DNA of 63,706 nucleotides from an uncultured Eubacteriales bacterium (GCA_949292775.1 CASFBL010000011.1:1-63706); one strand, 5' to 3'; positions 1 through 9,049 are shown, counted from the first letter of the stretch. Notes: generated by a model not told the origin, from the sequence alone. Program-made: numbers and translations.

Positions 1-1112
1 CTGTCAATGCCGTCCAGCAGCTGGCAGTTGCTCATCGGCCCGAGGGTCGTAATCGAAAGGCACTGTGTCTGACCGCGGGTGAACATGCCCGAGCCGTGCA
101 CGCGGGAAAGCAAATCAATTTCAGCGTTCAGCGGACGAATCTCATCAATGCCTCTGCCGTCTACGCGCTTGCCGTCGTCCAAAAGCCAGCGGCGCACGAT
201 GAATTTCTGCAATTTGTAAAGGCAGTCGTCAATTTTGGAAACTTCTTCGGGATAAACCTCATCGAATTTCTCGTGAACGGCTTCGTAGATGGGTTTGAGT
301 CTCTCGTCACGGATGCGCTTGTCGTCGGTGTCGAGTGCTGCGCGGACATCGTCAATGGCGAATTCTTTAATCGCCTCATACATTTCTTCGGACGGGTCGT
401 TCGACGGGAACGAGACTTTTTCCTTGCCCACCTCATCGCGGATGCCTTTGATGAATTCCACGATTTTCTGGTTGGCTTCGTGACCGAACATGATGCCGTC
501 AAACATCACATCGTTGGGCACTTCGTTTGCGCCGGCTTCAATCATGGCGACCAGAGAATCGGTGGAAGCCACGGTAACTGCCATCTGGGAAACTTCGCGC
601 TGTGCTTCAGTCGGGTTGATGACAAATTCGCCGTCCACAAGGCCGACGGAAACGCCGCTGATGGGGCCGTCCCACGGGATTTCAGAAATGCTGATTGCAA
701 CGGAAACACCAATCATTGCGGTGATTTCCGGCGAGCAGTCGGGGTCAACAGACATGACCGTTGCAACCACGCCGACATCGTTGCGCATATCTTTCGGAAA
801 CAGCGGACGAATCGGGCGGTCGATGACGCGCGAAGCGAGTGTCGCTTTTTCAGAAGCCTTGCCCTCACGGCGCAGGAAAGAGCCGGGGATGCGGCCGACG
901 GAATAGAGCTTTTCTTCAAAGTCGACCGAAAGCGGGAAAAAGTCCACGCCTTCACGCGGCTTTGCCGCCATTGTTGCGGTGCAGAGCACTTCGGTTTCAC
1001 CGTAGCGCACAAGGCAGCTGCCGCCGGCAAGCTGTGCCATTTTGCCGACTTCAACCTTTAACGGTCTGCCGGCAAGCTCGGTTTCAAATACTTTGTAGTC
1101 TTTGAAAAACAT
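1..1112 (-). CDS. pnp: Polyribonucleotide nucleotidyltransferase (PNPase), 3' end off the window
   Basis: PNPase is the phosphorolytic 3'-5' exoribonuclease of the RNA degradosome. About 370 N-terminal codons lie in the window and the frame runs off the left edge. The ATG at 1112 opens MFFKDYKVFETELAGR and is followed by the first RNase PH domain, with typical segments such as GGSCLVRYGETEVLCTAT, REGVDFFPLSVDFEEK and GRIPGSFLRREGK. It then enters the linker helical domain and the second RNase PH domain (DGRGIDEIRPLNAEIDLL, RVHGSGMFTRGQTQ). It lies 192 bp downstream of rpsO on the same strand, the classic rpsO-pnp order. The start is fixed by the conserved N-terminus and a GAGGT-type ribosome-binding site. 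Confidence 0.96.
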   Translation of the reverse strand, partial: MFFKDYKVFETELAGRPLKVEVGKMAQLAGGSCLVRYGETEVLCTATMAAKPREGVDFFPLSVDFEEKLYSVGRIPGSFLRREGKASEKATLASRVIDRPIRPLFPKDMRNDVGVVATVMSVDPDCSPEITAMIGVSVAISISEIPWDGPISGVSVGLVDGEFVINPTEAQREVSQMAVTVASTDSLVAMIEAGANEVPNDVMFDGIMFGHEANQKIVEFIKGIRDEVGKEKVSFPSNDPSEEMYEAIKEFAIDDVRAALDTDDKRIRDERLKPIYEAVHEKFDEVYPEEVSKIDDCLYKLQKFIVRRWLLDDGKRVDGRGIDEIRPLNAEIDLLSRVHGSGMFTRGQTQCLSITTLGPMSNCQLLDGID

Positions 1113-1264
1113 GAATATACCTCTTTTTCTTTTATATTTCCGCGAGGCATTTTCAGTTTTAGCAATAAATGCGGCGTTCCGTTTTCGAAGCGCTCCATTT
1201 ACCGCTAAAACGACCAAAAAGCCTCGGCTGGATGCAAAATTTGTTATGCCTTTAAAAGCAATTC

Positions 1265-1294
1265 AAGGCAAGCAGCGCGGCGGCTGCTTGCCTT
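1265..1294 (-). promoter_or_regulatory. Perfect intercistronic hairpin between rpsO and pnp
   Basis: An 11-bp perfect inverted repeat (AAGGCAAGCAG, 8-nt loop, CTGCTTGCCTT) lies 11 nt after the rpsO stop codon. On the minus strand it is followed by GAATTGCTTTT, only a weak U-run, so it could be a leaky terminator or a processing site. In other bacteria the rpsO-pnp intercistronic hairpin is cut by RNase III and is used for pnp autoregulation. The same role here is inference from position. Confidence 0.6.
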
Positions 1295-1304
1295 AATAGA
1301 AAAC

Positions 1305-1568
1305 TTATTTACGAATACCGAGTTTCGCGATAAGCGTACGGTATCTTTCAATGTCGGTTTTCTGCAAGTATGCGAGAAGGTTGCGTCTGTGACCGACCAT
1401 CATCAAAAGACCGCGTCTGGAGTGATGATCTTTCTTGTGGTTTTTTAAGTGCTCGGTCAAATCGTTGATGCGTTTTGTGAGCACAGCAACCTGAACTTCG
1501 GGAGAACCGGTGTCGCCCTCGTGCGTCGCATATTCCGCCATAATGGCCTGCTTTTCTTCTTTTGTCAT
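1305..1568 (-). CDS. rpsO: 30S ribosomal protein S15
   Basis: This 87-residue protein is the normal length for S15, which binds the central domain of 16S rRNA and nucleates platform assembly. The sequence [20 protein letters not shown], the conserved [20 protein letters not shown] and the [20 protein letters not shown] block are diagnostic. A GAGGTG ribosome-binding site precedes the ATG at 1568. It is the first gene of a minus-strand unit with pnp behind it and a near-consensus promoter about 115 bp upstream. Confidence 0.98.
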   Translation of the reverse strand: MTKEEKQAIMAEYATHEGDTGSPEVQVAVLTKRINDLTEHLKNHKKDHHSRRGLLMMVGHRRNLLAYLQKTDIERYRTLIAKLGIRK

Positions 1569-1684
1569 TTTTTCACCTCATTTAAAATTTTGCCTGTCGC
1601 GCAACACAGAAGAAGGTTAGGTGAACACCCGATGTAAAAAATCAGGTCTGCGCCAAAATCCGTGTATGCCGAATCAGCCTTGCT

Positions 1685-1713
1685 ATTATATACTAAACTT
1701 GCCCGGCTGTCAA
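1685..1713 (-). promoter_or_regulatory. Sigma-A promoter of rpsO-pnp
   Basis: On the minus strand TTGACA (1713-1708), a 17-bp spacer and TATAAT (1690-1685) form a full-consensus promoter. The predicted start near 1678 leaves a leader of about 110 nt before rpsO. The leader is long enough to hold an S15 autoregulatory structure, and it contains the short self-complementary GGTG/CACC motif, but I cannot identify a known S15 leader class. Confidence 0.8.
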
Positions 1714-1844
1714 TAGAGAATCTTCCGGCGTCCCGTTGACAGGGCAAAGCGGCGCGCGTTGCTGTTTTGCAGCCGAAAGGTATCCACTTGCATTTTTCCC
1801 CGTTTTGTGCCTTAATAATATGGAAACGAAAAGGGAGCGGTTTT

Positions 1845-2684
1845 ATGACGGGAATTCTGGATGTCGGCGGCGGAATGCGCGGCATTTTCGGCGCAGGTGT
1901 CACCGACTGTCTGTTAGACGAGAAAGTTTATTTGCCGTATTGCATCGGTGTTTCCGCGGGGAGCGCCAATTTAATTTCCTACATCGCCAAACAGCGCGGG
2001 CGAAACTATCGCTTTTATACGCGCTATGCCAAACGGGCGGAATATATGAGCCTTCAGAACTTCCTTAAAAAACGCTCCTATTTTGATTTGGACTATGTGT
2101 ACGGTACGCTTTCCAAAAGCGGCGGTGAAGACCCGGTCGATTACGAAGCGTTTTTTAACGCCGGACAGACGCTTGTGACGGTGGCGACGCGCGCCGACAA
2201 CGGCAAGCCGCAGTATTTCACAAACGCAGATTTCCACACCGACGACCTTTCGCCGCTGAAAGGCTCGTGCGCCATTCCGGGGATTTGCAAGCCTTACAAG
2301 GTTGGCGATAATCTCTATTTTGATGGGGGTGTTGCCGACCCGATTCCGGTTGAAAAGGCGCTGGCTGACGGCTGTGACCGTCTGTTAGTGGTTTTGACAA
2401 GACCTGTGGATTTCGTCAAAAAGCCGGAGCATTTCCGCGCGGCGTATACAAGAGTGCTGCGCGCTTATCCGCAAATCGTGGAAGAACTCGAAAAACGCGC
2501 ACAAGCCTATAACCAGGGTGTTGAGAAAGCCCGCGCACTCGAAAAAGCAGGTAAAGCAATCCTTTTAGCGCCAACGGCGAAAAACAATACCACGGCGTTT
2601 ACAAAAAACAGACAAAAGCTCGAGGATTTATACCGCGAGGGCTACGAAGCGGCGCAAAAAGCGCTTTTAAAACTGGCACTCTGA
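1845..2684 (+). CDS. Patatin-like phospholipase / acyl hydrolase (RssA-YjjU type)
   Basis: This 279-residue cytoplasmic protein is predicted to hydrolyse acyl esters with a Ser-Asp dyad. It shows the patatin oxyanion-hole motif GGGMRG (residues 8-13), the nucleophile elbow GVSAG with Ser37, and the DGG motif with catalytic Asp160 (YFDGGVADPIP). No signal peptide is present. The frame stays open 78 bp upstream, but the ATG at 1845 follows AAGGGAG at good spacing and begins exactly at the conserved patatin core. It is monocistronic, divergent from rpsO and followed by a separate promoter for glgP. The lipid substrate cannot be read from sequence. Confidence 0.9.
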   Translation: MTGILDVGGGMRGIFGAGVTDCLLDEKVYLPYCIGVSAGSANLISYIAKQRGRNYRFYTRYAKRAEYMSLQNFLKKRSYFDLDYVYGTLSKSGGEDPVDYEAFFNAGQTLVTVATRADNGKPQYFTNADFHTDDLSPLKGSCAIPGICKPYKVGDNLYFDGGVADPIPVEKALADGCDRLLVVLTRPVDFVKKPEHFRAAYTRVLRAYPQIVEELEKRAQAYNQGVEKARALEKAGKAILLAPTAKNNTTAFTKNRQKLEDLYREGYEAAQKALLKLAL

Positions 2685-2738
2685 TTTTGTATATATCGCT
2701 GAAATCCGGCAAAAAGCGAATTTCTTATCTCTCTGCGG

Positions 2739-2765
2739 TTGAAATTCTTAATAAATTAGTATAAT
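2739..2765 (+). promoter_or_regulatory. Probable promoter of glycogen phosphorylase gene
   Basis: TTGAAA (2739-2744) and TATAAT (2760-2765) are separated by 15 bp in an AT-rich block 57 bp before the glgP start. The spacing is short, so the exact -35 may be one or two bases upstream. Confidence 0.5.
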
Positions 2766-2821
2766 ATATACAAAAGATACTTTTTAAAAAGCTATTTTTC
2801 AAAGTTTTTTTGGAGGAATAT

Positions 2822-5347
2822 ATGAATTACGCGTTATCTAAAAAGAAAGCAAAAGAGCTGCTTTCGGCAAAGCTGTCGCATTTTATGGGCGTAACGCCGG
2901 ACGAAGCAACCGACGAGCAGTACTATAAGGCAATCGCGCTGATTTTGCGCGATATGATGAGCCGGGGCCGTGCGGAGTTTTCCGAGGCGGCAGATAAAGC
3001 AGGTACCAAAAAGATTTATTATCTCTGTATGGAATTCTTGATGGGCCGCTCGTTAAAAAATAACCTTTACAACCTCAATTTGACCGAGGTTTTTGAAAGC
3101 GTGCTCTCAGACTACGGCGTGAAGCTCGAAAACCTCTATGCGTGCGAGCCGGACGCAGGGCTTGGCAACGGCGGGCTTGGCAGACTTGCCGCCTGCTATC
3201 TTGACGGCCTTGCAACACAAGGGTACCCCGCGCGCGGGTATTCCATTCTTTACGAAGCGGGCATCTTCAAGCAGAAGCTTGTGGACGGCTGGCAGACGGA
3301 GTTGCCCGATTTCTGGCTGCCCGGCGGCGATGTGTGGCTGGTGCCGCACGAGGAAAGCGCGCTGGAGGTTCGCTTTGAGGGCGAAGTGCAGGATTATTGG
3401 GACAATCAGTTCCATCATGTAGAACTGGTCAATTATAAGCCCGTGCAGGCTGTGCCTTATGATATGTATGTCGCGGGTAAGGACGGCAAGGGTATTTCGG
3501 TTCTGCGCCTGTGGTCGGCAAAAGCCCCGGCTTTAGATATGTCCCTCTTTAATCAGGGTGACTATATGCGCGCAATGGAGCAAAACGCCATGGCGGAAGT
3601 CATTTCCAAGGTGCTCTATCCCGCCGACAACCACCCCGAGGGCAAATCCCTGCGCCTGCGCCAGCAGTATTTCCTGGTGTCCGCTTCCGTGCAGGATATC
3701 GTCCACCGTCATCTGCGTGTGTACGGCACCATGGACAATTTTGCCGAAAAGGCCGCCGTGCATATCAACGATACACACCCGACGCTTGCCGTGCCGGAAT
3801 TGATGCGTATCTTGCTGGACGAGTGCGGCTACGGCTGGGACGACGCTTGGAAAATCGTCACAAGCGCAGTTGCTTACACCAACCACACGGTTATGAAAGA
3901 AGCGCTCGAATGCTGGCCTGAGGACCTTTACAAGCGTTTGATGCCGCGTATTTGGCAGATTACCAAAGAAATCGACAACCGCTTCCGCAATTTTGTCTGG
4001 CAGGCGACGCAAAACGCCGACCAGGTCGAGCGTATGGCGGTTATGTCCAACGGCGTTGTACGCATGGCGAATTTGTGCGTCGCTTCTGCACATTCCGTCA
4101 ACGGCGTGTCAGCCCTGCACAGTGAAATTCTGAAAGATTCCGTGTTCCACGATTTCTATATGCTCACGCCGAACAAGTTTAAAAATGTCACCAACGGCAT
4201 TGCGCACCGCCGCTGGCTGTGCCAGTCCAACCCCGAGCTTACAAAGCTTCTCAAAGAACTTATCGGCGACGGCTTTGTTTATCACGCCGACGAGCTTTTG
4301 AAACTGCGCGAATACAAAGACGACCCGAGCGTATTAGAAGCGCTGGAGCGTATTAAACGCCACAACAAGGAAGCGTTTGCAGAGCAGGTGAAAAAGAACA
4401 CCGGCATTTTGCTTGACCCGGATTCCATTTTCGATGTACAGGTTAAGCGTCTCCACGAATATAAGCGTCAGCACTTAAACGCTTTGAACATTTTGACCGA
4501 ATACCTTGCCATAAAGGCAAATCCCAATGCCGAAGTTACGCCGCACACCTACATTTTCGGCGCGAAAGCGGCGGCGGGCTATTTCATGGCGAAAAAGATT
4601 ATCAGCTTTATTTGCGCTTTGGGCGACCTTATCAACAACGACCCCGATGTGCGCGGCCGCCTGAAGGTCGTGTATTGTGAGGATTACAATGTCACCATGG
4701 CAGAAAACCTGATGCCTGCAGCGGACATTTCCGAGCAGATTTCGCTTGCCGGAACCGAAGCGAGCGGCACGGGCAACATGAAGCTGATGCTCAACGGCGC
4801 AATTACCTTGGGTACAATGGACGGCGCAAACATTGAGATTTTTGACGCGGTGGGCGAGGAAAATATCTTTATCTTCGGCATGAAGACCCCCGAAGTTGAG
4901 GAACTCAAACGCCGCGGCTATAACCCGCAGAATTATTACAACAACAACGCCGAGCTGCACAACACGATTGATTTTATCAACCGCGTCGGCATCGCCGGCA
5001 AGCAGTTCCCGGAAATCGGCGGCACACTGTTGAACCACGACCCCTATATGGTGCTTGCGGATTTTGCAGACTATCGCCGTGCCCAGCATGATGCCGTGCG
5101 CACCTACGGCGACCGTACCGCGTGGAACCGCAAATCACTGATGAACATTTCCGGCGCCGGTTGCTTTGCCGCAGACCGTGCAATCAACGATTATGCGCGT
5201 GACATTTGGCATACAAAGTCCGTGTTCCCGCCGGAGCGTCCGAAAGCGGATTCTGTCCACAAGGAAACGCCTGTTAAAAAGGCGGAGAAACCCGTAAAAA
5301 AACCGGCTTCTAAAACGAGCAAGTCCGGCACAACGAAAAAGAAATAA
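2822..5347 (+). CDS. glgP: Glycogen/maltodextrin phosphorylase
   Basis: This 841-residue GT35 enzyme releases glucose-1-phosphate from alpha-1,4-glucan in the cytoplasm using pyridoxal phosphate. It carries GNGGLGRLAACYLDGLAT early on, the VQVKRLHEYKRQHLN segment and the cofactor motif EASGTGNMKLMLNG, with the PLP lysine at Lys654. A GGAGG site five bases upstream selects the ATG at 2822; an in-frame TTG at 2810 overlaps that site and is unlikely. The last 30 or so residues are an unusual Lys/Pro/Ser/Thr-rich tail (for example VKKAEKPVKKPASK) beyond the enzyme fold. It stands alone with its own promoter and terminator, so it is not tied to a glycogen operon here. Confidence 0.96.
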   Translation: MNYALSKKKAKELLSAKLSHFMGVTPDEATDEQYYKAIALILRDMMSRGRAEFSEAADKAGTKKIYYLCMEFLMGRSLKNNLYNLNLTEVFESVLSDYGVKLENLYACEPDAGLGNGGLGRLAACYLDGLATQGYPARGYSILYEAGIFKQKLVDGWQTELPDFWLPGGDVWLVPHEESALEVRFEGEVQDYWDNQFHHVELVNYKPVQAVPYDMYVAGKDGKGISVLRLWSAKAPALDMSLFNQGDYMRAMEQNAMAEVISKVLYPADNHPEGKSLRLRQQYFLVSASVQDIVHRHLRVYGTMDNFAEKAAVHINDTHPTLAVPELMRILLDECGYGWDDAWKIVTSAVAYTNHTVMKEALECWPEDLYKRLMPRIWQITKEIDNRFRNFVWQATQNADQVERMAVMSNGVVRMANLCVASAHSVNGVSALHSEILKDSVFHDFYMLTPNKFKNVTNGIAHRRWLCQSNPELTKLLKELIGDGFVYHADELLKLREYKDDPSVLEALERIKRHNKEAFAEQVKKNTGILLDPDSIFDVQVKRLHEYKRQHLNALNILTEYLAIKANPNAEVTPHTYIFGAKAAAGYFMAKKIISFICALGDLINNDPDVRGRLKVVYCEDYNVTMAENLMPAADISEQISLAGTEASGTGNMKLMLNGAITLGTMDGANIEIFDAVGEENIFIFGMKTPEVEELKRRGYNPQNYYNNNAELHNTIDFINRVGIAGKQFPEIGGTLLNHDPYMVLADFADYRRAQHDAVRTYGDRTAWNRKSLMNISGAGCFAADRAINDYARDIWHTKSVFPPERPKADSVHKETPVKKAEKPVKKPASKTSKSGTTKKK

Positions 5348-5352
5348 AAATT

Positions 5353-5390
5353 AAAAGACCGGCAGAGCAAAACTCTGCCGGTCTTTTTTT
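5353..5390. terminator. Bidirectional intrinsic terminator
   Basis: An 11-bp perfect stem GACCGGCAGAG/CTCTGCCGGTC (5357-5367 and 5373-5383) with loop CAAAA is flanked by AAAA and TTTTTTT. It can stop glgP on the plus strand and the convergent acetyltransferase operon on the minus strand. Confidence 0.9.
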
Positions 5391-5402
5391 ATGCGTCTAT
5401 TT

Positions 5403-6014
5403 TTACTTTTTGCTTTCCCAATACGCTTGCTTTTGCGCTTCCCATGCGGCACGGTCATCGTCGGTGAGTTCGCGCAGCACACGGCAGGGGTTCCCCGCCG
5501 CAACAACGCCTGAGGGGATGTCTTTGGTGACCACCGAGCCGGAGCCGATAACCACATTGCTCCCAATTGTTACGCCCGGATTAACGGTGACATTGCCGCA
5601 GAGCCATACATCGTCTCCAATGACAATGGGCTTGCCGAATTCAAGCATTTCTCTGCGCACGCCCGCATCCAGCGGGTGCCCCGCCGTAAACAGACAGACG
5701 CGCGGCCCGAACAGCACATTCTTGCCGATGGTTATGGTGTTTACATCGAGAAAAATGCAGTCGTAATTGGCAAAAAAGTTGTCGCCCACCGAAATGTGAC
5801 AGCCGTAATCACAATAAAACGGCGGGTTGATACACAAATTTTTACCGGCGTTCCCGAAAAAGCGTCGAAGCATCCTTTCCCGTTTTTGGAATGCCAGCGC
5901 CCGCGTGTGGTTGTAGCGCGCGCAAAACCGCTTGGCTTTTCCCAACAGCAAAATAAGCTCCGGGTCTTCTGCAATATAAAGGTCTCCGTTTAACATGCGT
6001 TCTTTTTCGGTCAT
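5403..6014 (-). CDS. Maltose/galactoside O-acetyltransferase family protein
   Basis: This 203-residue left-handed beta-helix acetyltransferase transfers acetyl from acetyl-CoA to a sugar hydroxyl. The N-terminal MTEKERMLNGDLYIAEDPEL is the Maa/LacA cap. Residues about 70-180 carry hexapeptide repeats (ITIGKNVLFGPRVCLFTAGH, VIGDDVWLCGNVTVNPGVTI), including the family His in FTAGHPLD and the GNPCRVLREL end. It overlaps the GH16 gene by four bases (ATGA), so it is translationally coupled to a glycan-active operon. It may protect or detoxify released sugars; its acceptor is unknown. Confidence 0.9.
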   Translation of the reverse strand: MTEKERMLNGDLYIAEDPELILLLGKAKRFCARYNHTRALAFQKRERMLRRFFGNAGKNLCINPPFYCDYGCHISVGDNFFANYDCIFLDVNTITIGKNVLFGPRVCLFTAGHPLDAGVRREMLEFGKPIVIGDDVWLCGNVTVNPGVTIGSNVVIGSGSVVTKDIPSGVVAAGNPCRVLRELTDDDRAAWEAQKQAYWESKK

Positions 6015-6925
6015 TTGTTTTCGCTCCCTTTGCGCCGGTAACAGCGGACATAGTCCACCTCAAAGTCATATGGCTTGGATTTATCGTTTCGCTCCGGACT
6101 GCCGCACCAGAATTTTTCAAGCTTTCCGGTCTTATCATTGCGCACAAGCCCCGGGTACTGCGTGCCGTTTTCCATGCTGCCCGCAACCTCTGTGGACAAA
6201 AGCAGATATTCCGGCACGCGGCAAATGCCCATGGGGTGGCCTTTGTAAATGTGGGTTGTTTCCCATGTTTTTTGCCCGTCTATATAAAAGCAATATTTGT
6301 CCGGTTCCCACAAAAGCCCGTAGGTGTGAAACTGATTATACATTTCAGGCACAAAAAAGGCGGGGGAGGCCACAGTTTTTAACCGGCTGTCATAGCCGTC
6401 TGCGTGCAGCACATGAATGTTTTGGTTTTGCAGCCGCGGCAGCCGGTGAAAGGCGTGCGGCGACTCCATAATATCGATTTCCACGCCGTCCTCGCCGCTG
6501 TATTGTATATCGTTTTCGGAAAAAGCAGTTGTGTTGTCGGGCATCATCCAAAATGCCGACCAAATGCCGATGGCTTTTGCCACCCGGCATTTTGCTTCAA
6601 AATAGCCGTAGGTCTGCGAAAAGCCGCGGTAATCTACCGAACTTGCCGCATCCATGCGCACGGTTCGGCTGGTGTCGAGCATGGCGGAATACCACCCCTC
6701 GCCGAAGCGGCCGTTTTTCCAAAGCGTGCGAATGTGCAGGCAGCTGTCTTTTGTAAAGACCACATCCGGGTCGTCCACATTAAAACAGCAGCGCCGAACG
6801 CCGGTTTCGGGGGTATCCAATTTCCATTTGGTTAAATCCAAAAAGTCAAAATCGTCTTCGAAGGTCAGTTCCCACTGTGTCGGGTCAAGCGAAAGCGGGT
6901 CGTTCTGCGGAATCTTTTTAAGCAT
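6011..6925 (-). CDS. GH16 family glycoside hydrolase (laminarinase/beta-glucanase-like), no signal peptide
   Basis: This 304-residue protein has the concanavalin-like GH16 fold. The catalytic signature EIDIME gives Glu149 (nucleophile), Asp151 and Glu154 (acid/base), within DGVEIDIMESPHAF. Flanking GH16 features include WELTFEDDFDFLDLTKW at the start, YGYFEAKCRVAKAIGIWSAF before the active site and the C-terminal DYVRCY strand. GH16 enzymes usually cut beta-1,3/1,4-glucans or galactans and are usually secreted. This one has no export signal, so it would act on imported oligosaccharides. It overlaps the upstream phosphoesterase gene by eight bases and the downstream acetyltransferase gene by four. 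The exact substrate is uncertain. Confidence 0.88.
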   Translation of the reverse strand: MLKKIPQNDPLSLDPTQWELTFEDDFDFLDLTKWKLDTPETGVRRCCFNVDDPDVVFTKDSCLHIRTLWKNGRFGEGWYSAMLDTSRTVRMDAASSVDYRGFSQTYGYFEAKCRVAKAIGIWSAFWMMPDNTTAFSENDIQYSGEDGVEIDIMESPHAFHRLPRLQNQNIHVLHADGYDSRLKTVASPAFFVPEMYNQFHTYGLLWEPDKYCFYIDGQKTWETTHIYKGHPMGICRVPEYLLLSTEVAGSMENGTQYPGLVRNDKTGKLEKFWCGSPERNDKSKPYDFEVDYVRCYRRKGSENK

Positions 6926-8951
6926 TGGCGTTCTCCTTTTTCGCTTTTTTCTTTTTGTGTTTTACTGCGAGACAGACAACTAAAAGAACTACAAGCAGCA
7001 CAGCAGCGCACAAAACAATGATCCAAACTACGGAAAGCGAAGCGGTGTCCACGGTGTGCGCGTCGGCAGCGCTTACGGTTTTCACATTGTCAAACAAGGC
7101 TTCCCGCGTCGAAGCACCGGCTGTTTTGAGTGATGCCTGATAAGCTTCGCGGTCACTGGATGCGCGCAGCCATGCAAACCTGGTCTCAAAATCCAGCTTG
7201 AACACGGTGTAGTTGCCTGCGCCGGTCATGTAGTTGACATCAAAAAAGGTGCGTTCACTGTCGGCAAGTGTAGCGGCAAACGGGGAGAAGGTGGAAAGCC
7301 GGATGCAGCCGGCGGCTTCGTCAAATTCAGCAAATTTGAAAAACGCGTTGCCGCCGTTATAGGAGAACTGGTAATCGGCTAAAATGCTGAATACCTCGTT
7401 GCCGCTGTCGTTTTTGAGCACTTCTTCCCCGGCGCCGTGGTTGTGCCCGGAAATCATCATAAACACTTGGTTGTGGCGGCGGACGATTTCCCAAATGCTT
7501 TTGCCGTGGTCGTTCAACACGACTTCGTCTGGCTTTGCAGCGTCACAATCCTGAAAGCTGTGGCTTGTGACAATCGTCGGGCAGTCGGCATAGGTCTTCA
7601 GCGCTTCGTCCATCCACGCGCGCTCAGTTTCGTCGCCGATGTGCTCCATGGAAATTGCCAAAACCATATAGCGATAACTGCCGCCCTCAAAGAACATATA
7701 AGAGGAATAGCCCGACGGCGAATAGACAACGCCGTTTTTCACCTGCCGCGCGCCGAAATCGCTTTGCGGCCCGAATGCGTCTAAATAGTAATTATCGCCG
7801 TAATCGTGATTGCCCGGCTGCTGCAACAGCGGACAGCCGACCGTTTCAAGCGCGTTATAAAAAGTCAGCGCGTTGTCCCACTGTTCCGGGTCGGAATAGG
7901 TGTTGACCGTGTCGCCGAGGCTGACAATCGCGGCGGGACGCACGGTTTCGCGGTTGTCTTGAAGCCACTGCGCCGCGGTGTAAAGCACCTGCGGACGGAA
8001 TTCAGTGGCGTTTTGAATGTCCGGCAGGAACACGACATTATAGCTTGTTTCGGAAAGATTGGTAAACGGCAGATTTTCGCCGTATTCGGCAATGTAGTTT
8101 TCCGGGTCGGGAATCAGCCACTGTGATTTTTCCAAAGGTGCCGAGCAAATGCGAACCTGCTGGAGCGCGCCGCGCGCGTGGTGGTCGGAAACGCCGTTGT
8201 CATAACCGCCGATGACAAACTGCCCGGCGTCGGGCGAAGCAAACATGCCCTGCATTTCATCGCTTTCATAATCTCGGAACGCTTCACAGCCGTTGACAAA
8301 GGTGGAAATGGTGTGTCCGTCGGAAACGATGGCAATGTGATACCATACACCGCCCTTATCCATGGAAATCGACCAGGCGGAATCCATTTCGTGGCTGTCG
8401 TCGGCGTTCGCGGTTAAAAATTGCAGCTCTTTGCAGTTTGAGACGGCAAGGCTCATCGTGCATTTGCGTGTTTCAGTCATGCTCTCGCATTTGCCTTTGC
8501 GCGCGAGCAGTCCCATCCACGCGTCCTCACCGGCAAAATCGTCCGGAAGCTTGTAGATGAGTTCAATGGTATAGCCGTCGCGGAACGCTTCTTGGTTGAT
8601 CGGCGCGTCGTCTGCGGTGACAAATTCTGCGCCTCGGCCTAAAATTTTCTGCTTTTCGTTGTTGAGCGTCAGACTGCCCGAAGTGCCGTCATACATGGTG
8701 TCGTTTGAAAATTGCAGGTATTTTTCGGCGTTTCTGCCGGAAATCACCAAATCGTTGCCGTTTCCGCTTTGGTCTTTTAAAACAAGGTCGCCCCCTGCAA
8801 GCGAGCCGGAAAGCACACTGTCCTCGCTGAAATGCCAGTCGGCAGCCACCGGGACTGTCTCGCTTGCCGCTGACGCCCCCGCCACAGGCAAAAGACAAAC
8901 TGCCAGCAGTACACAAGTCAGCAGCACGGAACAGAAGCGAGTTTTTTTCAT
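6918..8951 (-). CDS. Surface-anchored LamG-like plus calcineurin-type metallophosphoesterase
   Basis: This 677-residue exported protein begins with a Sec signal (CSVLLTCVLLAVCLLPVAGA). Residues about 35-270 form a LamG/concanavalin-like binding domain (DQSGNGNDLVISGRN, GYTIELIYKLPDDF). Residues about 300-600 form a metallophosphoesterase with FLPDIQ (Asp-x-Gln in motif I), SLGDTV, QPGNHDY, a histidine in VTSHSFQD and SGHNHG. A C-terminal transmembrane helix (VVWIIVLCAAVLLVVLLVVC) and a lysine-rich tail anchor it in the membrane. It heads a three-gene operon with GH16 and an acetyltransferase, divergent from a PI-PLC/mannosidase operon. The LamG-like part suggests it binds a glycan while cleaving a phosphoester; this is inference. 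Confidence 0.88.
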   Translation of the reverse strand: MKKTRFCSVLLTCVLLAVCLLPVAGASAASETVPVAADWHFSEDSVLSGSLAGGDLVLKDQSGNGNDLVISGRNAEKYLQFSNDTMYDGTSGSLTLNNEKQKILGRGAEFVTADDAPINQEAFRDGYTIELIYKLPDDFAGEDAWMGLLARKGKCESMTETRKCTMSLAVSNCKELQFLTANADDSHEMDSAWSISMDKGGVWYHIAIVSDGHTISTFVNGCEAFRDYESDEMQGMFASPDAGQFVIGGYDNGVSDHHARGALQQVRICSAPLEKSQWLIPDPENYIAEYGENLPFTNLSETSYNVVFLPDIQNATEFRPQVLYTAAQWLQDNRETVRPAAIVSLGDTVNTYSDPEQWDNALTFYNALETVGCPLLQQPGNHDYGDNYYLDAFGPQSDFGARQVKNGVVYSPSGYSSYMFFEGGSYRYMVLAISMEHIGDETERAWMDEALKTYADCPTIVTSHSFQDCDAAKPDEVVLNDHGKSIWEIVRRHNQVFMMISGHNHGAGEEVLKNDSGNEVFSILADYQFSYNGGNAFFKFAEFDEAAGCIRLSTFSPFAATLADSERTFFDVNYMTGAGNYTVFKLDFETRFAWLRASSDREAYQASLKTAGASTREALFDNVKTVSAADAHTVDTASLSVVWIIVLCAAVLLVVLLVVCLAVKHKKKKAKKENANA

Positions 8952-8981
8952 AAAACACCATTCCTTTCTCCCTTTTGGCTC

Positions 8982-9010
8982 ATTATAGCAACGCGTTTGT
9001 GCAAAAGCAA
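8982..9010 (-). promoter_or_regulatory. Promoter of the phosphoesterase-GH16-acetyltransferase operon
   Basis: On the minus strand TTGCTT (9010-9005), a 17-bp spacer and TATAAT (8987-8982) stand about 31 bp before the start codon. It is back to back with the promoter at 9050-9078, so both operons could share one regulator. Confidence 0.7.
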
Positions 9011-9049
9011 TATATTTGGTCGTTTTTTGTGAAAAGCGTCTGTAAAATA

